A stretch of 36,832 nt of DNA from Fragilaria crotonensis (Eukaryota > Bacillariophyta > Fragilariophyceae > Fragilariales > Fragilariaceae): positions 1 through 36,832 of the forward strand of contig JAKSYS010000627.1 in the NCBI GenBank assembly GCA_022925895.1. Direction: 5' to 3'. Each line of letters begins with the position of its first letter. Position 1 is the first letter of the stretch. A program made the position numbers and the translations under genes. Of the stretch, positions 30,085 to 36,832 are shown one piece after another. Under the pieces are notes generated by a model. That model was not told where the DNA came from. It worked only from the letters and a program-made list of their open reading frames with translations, and did not search any database.

Positions 30085-33000
30085 TCAGGGGGCCGGGTAT
30101 CCACGGGCACCATAGTGACCCATGAGGCGGCGAACATGACGATGATGAAGCGTGGGCCCAAGCGATTTCGTCAGGAATCCGCGGAGTTGACGACACCAGG
30201 AATGTGAGAAAGAACAATCTCATTCGCTGCCTTCCATTCTTGGAGGGCAAAATGCTGGATGTCGATATGACGAGCGCGCGGCGTGGGACGACTCGCATTA
30301 ACCATCAAGATGGCGGCAGCGTTGTCTTCGAACAACGTAGTTGGGCCGAGTTGTGCGTACCCAAGTTCTGAAAGGATCGATCGGAGGTACTTGGCAATCT
30401 TGGCGGCATGGACAGCTGCAAGGAACTCTGCTTCGGTGGAGCTTGTGGAAACGGTCGATTGAATCTTTGACTTGTAAGCCAGAGGGCCACCGCAGAACAT
30501 GAAGACGAGCCCGGTAATAGAACGACGCGTGACAAGGTCCGTTGCATGGGCTGCGTCGACGTAACCAGCAAGTTCGGTCGAGGATTGAACTTGCGGGAAA
30601 TCAGGGAGGACGAGTCCGAATGAGAATCTTGAAGTCGCCAGGCGGAAGTGATGAGAAGCACGTTTCTCCAATAGAACAAACCCCAATTTTTCGTCATTCG
30701 TAGGTACCGTGCGACACGACGTAATGCGTCGTAGTGCACCTTTGCCGGGTGATCGGAGAAACGGGCAAGTGTCGTGACCGCGTATCCGATGTCCGGTCGA
30801 GCAACCACATAGGCGTAAATCAACGCTCCCAAGACACTTCGATACGAAAACCCAGCAGCCGTTTCAAGATCATAATATTCTGCGGTTCCGTCACGAGGTG
30901 CATTAGCGTAGTCGTCAAACATTTGTTGTGTTGTCGATGCGGCAAGTGGCTCGATGGGTTTCTCGTCCGTCTCTCGTGATCCGGATGACGACCAACCATA
31001 GTGCGCCAGCAATTTATCAATGTATGTTTCACACGTGATCTTGATGTATCGGTCGCGTTGGTCGACGTCGACACCATTGAACGAATTCAGGATACCTTCG
31101 TCGCGGAGATCGATGCCGTCTTCGGCGCAAATGACACGAACAAGGTCTTTGATGGCGTCAACGTTCACACATCCGATGGCCATATCGTCAACTTGGCGAC
31201 ATATAAGCATTCGGTGTCCCTTGTAAGTTCCTTGATAGAGACTGCGCTCGTGGGTGGTCGAAGTGAAACCGTGACGAGCGATGACAGAGTTCACGAACTT
31301 TTCCCAAAGCGCTCCGGATTCTGGATGGCCTTGAGCATGTTGAACAGGAGCACCATTTCGAGAGACGACCGTACCGTGACGAGCGAGATACCAGTCGGCG
31401 TATTGATCATCGATGACCACGAACGTGGGCTGATTTGGTGGCGGCGAGTTCGCATACGCGTTCGTCGCGTCCACTTTCAGACTGACATAACCCTCATGAG
31501 CACACAGAGCAAAGAAAAGGCGCATACAAGGTTGTTCGATGCAGCTAGAATAGGTGTTAGCCAACTTGAGCTGTGGAGCTGCGCGAGGGGATCCATCGCA
31601 GCAGTTTCTTGCTTTCCGAGAACCGTCGCCTTTGATGGCGTAGTTCCAATGTTGCCGGAGCACAATAGCATCTCTGGGAGCAGGAACAGGGCGCCATACA
31701 TTTCTTGTTTGGCCATCGAATCAAGCTGCTTGAATTCGGCGTCTTGCCATTCTTTCCAGTTTGGGAGGCGTCGGAGCTTACGTCGAGTGAAGCTCCAGGC
31801 TTTGTTCTTCCGGAGTCCCATGCGTCGTTGTATTCAGGGAGCGAAGGAGCAACTGAACATGGTCATCATCGATGGTGCTGTCTTCGTTGCATGCGATACC
31901 GCCGTCAGGCAGGTTCGGTTGCGGGGAGGAGGACCGGATGGCAGAGACTGTACGCAATTGTTCCACAGATAGATGAATCGGCTGGTCAAGATGCCGATCG
32001 ACAACTGGGATATATCGGTCCGGTGCGAAAACAATCTTGAACGTTTGCTCGTCCGATGCGGCCACAACACGAAGTGCGTCCAAGATAGATGCCGCAGTGA
32101 ACACGGCGACGTCATTAATGGATACAACGAAGGCGCCGATGTATTTACGGCGAACATTTCGGATCCGCGAGGCCGTGGTATTTGCAACAACACCGGAAAC
32201 ATACCCTCGTCTCCGAATGTGACACTCCATGATTTCGAAACCGAGGCAGGGATGCTCACAGGTGATGGACGGGGACAGTTCGTCAAGGCGTTCGAATGGG
32301 TCATCAGAGACTTCCAGGTTGAAGGCTGGGAGATCCAGACGGTCCGGACCGACGACGCCGTCATCGGCAAGGTTCCGGAGGAGCTTCACATTAGGAGGCG
32401 GTTCATCTAGATCGTTCATGCCCTCGTCGAAACGCGCATGGGTGGCGGTTTTGACGGTCGAGCTGCCAAGGTCGAAGTAATACATGACCTTCAGGAGCGC
32501 GAGTACCCGAGAAAATACCGAGGCGGGAGTTCGGAACGACGCGACCGTATCGAGCAGTCGTTGGACGAACGTGGATCCGACATCCAAAGGTCCGTAGCTT
32601 TGCCAGATTTGGGAGAGGGCACCACACATCTCGTATGGGCTTGTAGGTCGATCGCCGTGGGGACGAAGTTATACAAGCGAATGTAGTGGTAGAATGCATA
32701 CGGCCAGAAGTTGGGCTGGAGATTCGCACCGGAAAGCATGGTGCGAAGAGCATCGCCGATCGTCTGATGTGGACGCCTCCAGGTCCATTCTGATGCGACG
32801 AATCCGGACCGGTCAGTTCCACGGCATATCCAAAGTTTGCGAAGGTGCGATGGATGTCGCGGCACTTTCCGAGCTCACCACCTCCATCCATGCGAACATA
32901 CTTGTCGGGACATTGCGGGAGTTGCTTGCAAGCCAGCTGTTGATCCAATCGATGGGAGGTGCTTTCGTTGCGAAGGCGCGACCGAAGATTCGACCACTGA

Positions 33001-33680
33001 AGTGATCAGTAAGAAGGACATAACAAGTCTCTCCGTTGAGGCCGACGAGGTGTTGTGTCGAACTGAGTCCCGGCTCTTCTGGACCATGAAGCCAAAATCG
33101 ATCGACAATCCTTGGTTACACGTTGTCGCTCTCATTGTGGTTTCGATTCCTTTTGGTGCTTTGCGGAGTTTGGCAGCAAGACAGATGGGACATCCTTCAA
33201 GTTCGGTTGGAATCTGGAATTGCGGCATCCCTTTACAAAACGATGCATCTCCGACAGACGACGAAAATTGATGTGCCCAAGCCGTTGGTGCCACAACATT
33301 CGCAGAGCCGTACGACTCAGGGAGCGCACGGCATATGCATCCGTGCATAAAGGCGAAGAGAGTTCCGGAAATGAACGTCACCGTCCAGGATCGTTGGACG
33401 TTGAGCGAGGAGATCTTCTGAGCGATGGCCTTCGTGGCTTAAGCGGTCTGTGTCGATATTGACGGGGACAATGAAATCGAGACCCGCCGGAGCCATTCCT
33501 TGTCCAAAACGTAAGGTCTTGCGTTGCCGTCGGGTGAAGCGGGCAGCACATTAGAATTCGGGGCAGGTGGAGAATGACAGGCATCGCAGGTCATACCATC
33601 GATGGGATCAAGAATTGTTGCTGCGGTGACTGGTGCATGTTCGGTGCACAGTTTCCGAACGACTTGGTCCGATGGTAGCG
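30085..33680 (-). pseudogene. pol: Copia 2 pol (integrase, RT, RNase H), frameshifted
   Basis: GAG-pre-integrase LWHQRLGHINFRRL (about 33270-33300) and GCPICLAAKLRK (about 33190). Integrase: SIDFGF Asp (about 33100), MDGGGELGKC Asp (about 32885) and a SSHQNG block (about 32790). A connecting region (31778-32629) precedes RT, largely one 452-codon frame 30305-31663 with VDATNAYAN (Asp65), QHAQGHPESGALWEKF and QVDD (157-160). RNase H follows at 30171-30686: YVDAAHATD, SSTEAEF, EDNAAA, RHIDIQHF. After another frame change the end reads LTKSLGP...LMGHYGARG with TGA at 30085-30087. At least six frame changes are present, and the catalytic residues are retained. Confidence 0.85.
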
Positions 33681-33683
33681 GCG

Positions 33684-36346
33684 CTAAATGGGCCTCAGCT
33701 GTCGGGCAATCAAGGCCTCAGTGAACGTCAAGCCGCCGCGGCTTGCCGTCGGTTGCAAGATGATGTGTATATCTTGCGAGCGACGAAGGCGGTGCGGAAA
33801 GTGAATGTGTCCGATGTTTTCAGAGAAGCTTGACATGTGGTAGCCATCGGTACCGAGCTGCTTTGAAATAGCTGCATGGGAAATGATGATGCCTGGAATT
33901 GTGAGTGTAATATGTCCGAATGAATACGGACGATGGGCCTCCGGCATTTCCACGATTATCAACCGGCACGCACAGGAAGCCGACACCGATAGGTTGATGC
34001 GCATGGTGACCGGCGTCAAAGAGGCGGACGTTGGTGCGACTGAGAGGGCGGTAGGCAAAGAGAAGCTTGCGATCGTTGGCAGTGCATGCCATCGATCCGT
34101 TGTCGGCATGCGCGAACGAGAGTTGACGTTCGCGATCATACGTTTCAGCCAGTCGACGAAGTAGGATAGGTTCGGGAAGAACGTCGTCGATGTGAATTGT
34201 CTCTGACGCTGGAAGTGCAGGATTTGCATCAGCGACAGGGATGGTGATGGAGTTGGTGCTGGGGACGTCGAAACATGCCTCAAAGTCGACTTCTTCAGCA
34301 GCGGTGACGCGGAGGAATTTTGTTGGAAGCCAACTAATTCGTCTTCATCCTCGTCGTCGTCCTTGTCTTCGGTGGCAGGGACCTCAACGCCGGCCGGCTC
34401 ATGTTCCAAGATGCGACGCATGGTCCGGTTGGTGGGAGGCGGTGGGCGACCACGGGTATTGGCCGAGTTCAGGCGGCTGCGAAACTGCTTGTGCGAGTTC
34501 GCGATCTGCGCCTTGAGCTGAGGATTGCGTTGTGCCAACCCTTCGGCGACAATGTAGTCAACGAAGCGATTGCAGTCCTCCAATTTATGACCTGGCAAAT
34601 GGCAACCAAGACAAACAGAAGATGCATCTTGGTTCTGGGAAATGGCGCGAACCATCAGGTTGATCTCCTCGTCGTCGAGGGTCGCTTCGGACATGGACGA
34701 CGAGAAGTCAGGCGACGCGGTTTCAATGCGTCGGATGATGGACGTCGGCGTCCTTCCCGTTGACGACTGCTGCGAGGACGGTGGGTCGCGGCCGATTTCG
34801 GATGCATACTCGACGAACGTCGTTGCGAGTTGCGCCAACGAGAGTTTGAACGGAAGCGCACCATCGTGTCCAGTGCGCTTATCGCGTTCGACTAAACGTC
34901 GGATCTCGGGACGCCATTCGGACGTCAGATTGCGGACCGAAAGGTCGAGAGCCTCTGATTCGGTGTACGTGCGAGTGGCTTGACGCTCGCGCACCATGAA
35001 GTCTTGAAGCCGACGGATGTACAAACTGAATGGTTCGGTACGACGCTGGCGAGGGATTTCGCTAGCAGTTGAGAACACTGAATGGAGAAGGGGATGATGT
35101 AGGCGGAACAATGAATACACCACGTGATATCCTGCTTGGGGAGGGCAGCCTTCAACGGCGCTCTGTTCTCGTGAACCATTCGGGAAGGTTGATTCTTGAG
35201 TGAGGGCGGTGTAGATTAACCCCGACATGAATGAGTCCTTCTCGCGGACGGACGCAGGAAGCCAAAGCCACCATTTTCCATGAATCGAATCCTCTTGTGC
35301 CGATTCATATGGTGGGCACCACACTCCCCATTGAAGGCAAGTGGAGCAAAATAATTTGTACCAATGAACGAATGAATCGTTTTTGGACGAATCGAATTTT
35401 GGAATGCTCGCTTTTCGGAAGTCTTTGAACTTTACCTCGCCACACATGAATTGGCACATGTAATCTTCAAAAGATTCGGCACCGAAGGTCACTTCGGCTG
35501 AAAAAGGGTGCATGCGAGTAGGCGTACGGGTCAACGTTCCCGTACGATTTGTCGCTGCGGAATTGAATAACGGGCGAGGCGGGACCGCGTCGGGTGGACT
35601 CTGAAAGCGATCAGCGGCCATTGGTGGCCCGTGGCCACCGGTGGGTCGGGTATCGACCGGTTGTCCTCGAAAGGTCGGGACGGTGATGACAGGATCGTCG
35701 CTAGTATCGACGTTGACACTTGGCGGGGGGATGATCTTCTTCCGTGGTAGCGGGAACAGGTGGCGTGTCGACATGTACGGATGTGTCGATTACCGATGGC
35801 GGCCCTCCTCGTCGGGAGTGCCGGGAACGGCTCTCGTGTACGCTATCGGAAGCAACCGAGGATCCTGGTGGTTTCGGAATGTCGATCGCAGACATAAGAA
35901 AACGGATCAGGACAGGGACATGGACGAGGTCCGAAGGACGAGCGATCTTTGAGGCGCTGGTTGATCAAGCGCTGCAATGCAGGCTTTCGCAACGAGATGA
36001 TGTGATTGCGATCACGGGCGTGATACATGCCGAAACCAGAGTCCGTCAGCAAAGGTATCAAATCCTCCGAGAGCCAGGTGGTATCTTGGAGTTGTTGGAG
36101 GACCGAATCGCGGATCACGTCGTGGTAGTTGTCAAGAAGTGTCTTCGTAAGGACGTTGAAGACTTCTGTGAGTGGGATTTCCGCCATTGGGCAGTCCACA
36201 ATGTCGATGGTGACAACGAGACAGTCATCATCGTGCCGGAGCCCCTGCGTCTGACATGTTAATATCAGGTCTTCAGAAATATGCGGTCCTGGATGGATGA
36301 TTCCGAATCGGAGTGGTAACGTGGTTCTTGGTATCGTACGACACAA
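33684..36346 (-). pseudogene. gag: Copia 2 gag and protease region
   Basis: An N-terminal frame from ATG 36346 (167 codons, MCRTIPRTTLPLRFG) continues after frame changes near 35890 and 35755 into a 696-codon frame ending at 33684. That frame holds the capsid-like region (FVHWYKLFCSTCLQWG, FSLYIRRLQDFM) and a perfect CCHC knuckle CLGCHLPGHKLEDC (about 34560-34605). Past about 34250 the long frame looks non-native. The neighbouring frame (33820-34150) carries ADNGSMACTAND, which I take as the aspartic protease active-site region in variant form. The leader between primer site and ATG is only about 56 bp. Confidence 0.75.
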
Positions 36347-36402
36347 AGAACACGAGAACGCAGACTTATTCGGAGTGGCGCAGAATTCAATCGTATACGT
36401 TT

Positions 36403-36414
36403 GGGCTCATAACC
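36403..36414 (-). other. Copia 2 primer-binding site, anticodon-arm type
   Basis: On the minus strand GGTTATGAGCCC starts directly after the LTR. Its complement GGGCTCATAACC is the anticodon stem-loop of eukaryotic initiator tRNA-Met, with the CAU anticodon, rather than a tRNA 3' end. Drosophila copia is primed by such a half-tRNA. The next bases on the plus strand upstream (GTGGCGCAG at 36376-36384) also resemble a tRNA D-arm. Confidence 0.65.
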
Positions 36415-36826
36415 TGTGAGACCCTCTCTAGTACGGCAGCTTCACATACGTTGGCTCGCTTGGGAGTCGAGTTAGTGCGAGACCGTCAGAAACAGAAGAG
36501 GGAGAACACGACAGCACAATGAACGGAAGAGCGGCGATATCCGACGAGGTACGCAGTGGCGAGGGTGTCGGTGATAGTGATGTCGTGAGTTATAGATGGG
36601 GACGAAGCAACAACTGTACCTCTTCACCCTTACGATCGTAGACCGGCAAGAATGCAGTGGAGGTAATAGTTTTAGGCTAAGTTAAAGTTGTGAGCCGATG
36701 GAGTACATCGGCCTTAAGCTAAACTAGTCGGAGTTGCACATGCGTCATGCATGTCAACGACTGTAGATAGTAGACTGTGCGCGATTAGACGATTGCACAG
36801 TAGCAAGAATGAAATATGCACTGACA
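36415..36826 (-). repeat. 5' LTR of Copia 2
   Basis: 412 bp, begins TGTGAGACC and ends ACTGACA in plus orientation. It differs from 29609-30020 at one base by eye. Confidence 0.92.
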
Positions 36827-36832
36827 AAGTGA
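36827..36832 (-). pseudogene. Right target duplication and resumption of helicase copy J
   Basis: AAGTG is the second target-duplication copy, and the next base A agrees with copies A and B (AAGTGAAAAG). The N-terminal codons, 5' flank and right terminus of J should lie just beyond the window. Confidence 0.8.

Larger units (their letters stand above)
29609..36826 (-). mobile_element. Copia-type LTR retrotransposon 2
   Basis: A 7,218-bp element on the minus strand, with 412-bp LTRs and 5-bp target duplication AAGTG, inside the N-terminal part of helicase J. Domain order in its own sense is gag (CCHC), protease, integrase, RT, RNase H. It is from a different lineage than Copia 1: longer LTRs, a CCHC knuckle in Gag, QVDD instead of YVDD in RT, and a different primer site. 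Confidence 0.92.

Noticed and set aside
30734-31972. Plus-strand open frames of up to 323 codons across Copia 2 pol
   Set aside because: They are antisense to the recognised RT and integrase domains and show no motif of their own.

Overview
This window is eukaryotic, intron-poor and made almost entirely of mobile-element DNA. The protein families point to a diatom or related stramenopile: a reverse transcriptase with an SPSGMHLGHYK block, Copia polyproteins whose protease site is DSHADTC, and a helicase with N-terminal C2H2 fingers. That assignment is inference and no host housekeeping gene is visible. Nearly every long reading frame is broken by small indels, so these are either decaying copies or an indel-prone assembly.

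Layout. 1-4037 (+): reverse transcriptase/RNase H of a non-LTR type, frameshifted and cut by the window start. 4199-8277 (-): near full-length zinc-finger SF2 helicase pseudogene (copy A), convergent with the RT. 8278-16721: a head-to-tail stack of truncated element pieces, each ending on its right in the same kind of terminus: short iterons, a 54-bp block of constant length, then CCTTAGG(G). The pieces range from 13 bp to about 2 kb and include three more truncated helicase 5' ends (B, D, F), an unknown truncated gene (E), and two copies of a module (M1, M2) with a telomere-like minisatellite and a zinc-finger-like ORF. 16722-18184 (+): a third module (M3) that leads into a predicted 2OG-Fe(II) dioxygenase-fold gene. 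18262-18535: 65-bp tandem repeats. From 18555 to beyond the window end (-): a second near full-length helicase pseudogene (copy J), interrupted twice by Copia elements. Copia 1 (19400-26541, +, identical 154-bp LTRs) sits between the last two helicase motifs. Copia 2 (29609-36826, -, 412-bp LTRs with one mismatch, TSD AAGTG) sits in the N-terminal finger region.

How it may fit together. The most interesting inference is a little-known family of helicase-encoding elements whose right end carries iterons at helically phased spacing and finishes in one telomere-type repeat (TTAGGG). The pieces are stacked so that each right end is intact while each left side is truncated, as expected if elements repeatedly joined a TTAGGG end or target. 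Copy J plus M3 suggests that an autonomous element carried two convergent genes, an oxygenase and a helicase, in roughly 6 kb. Copy A has the RT in the position where J has the oxygenase.
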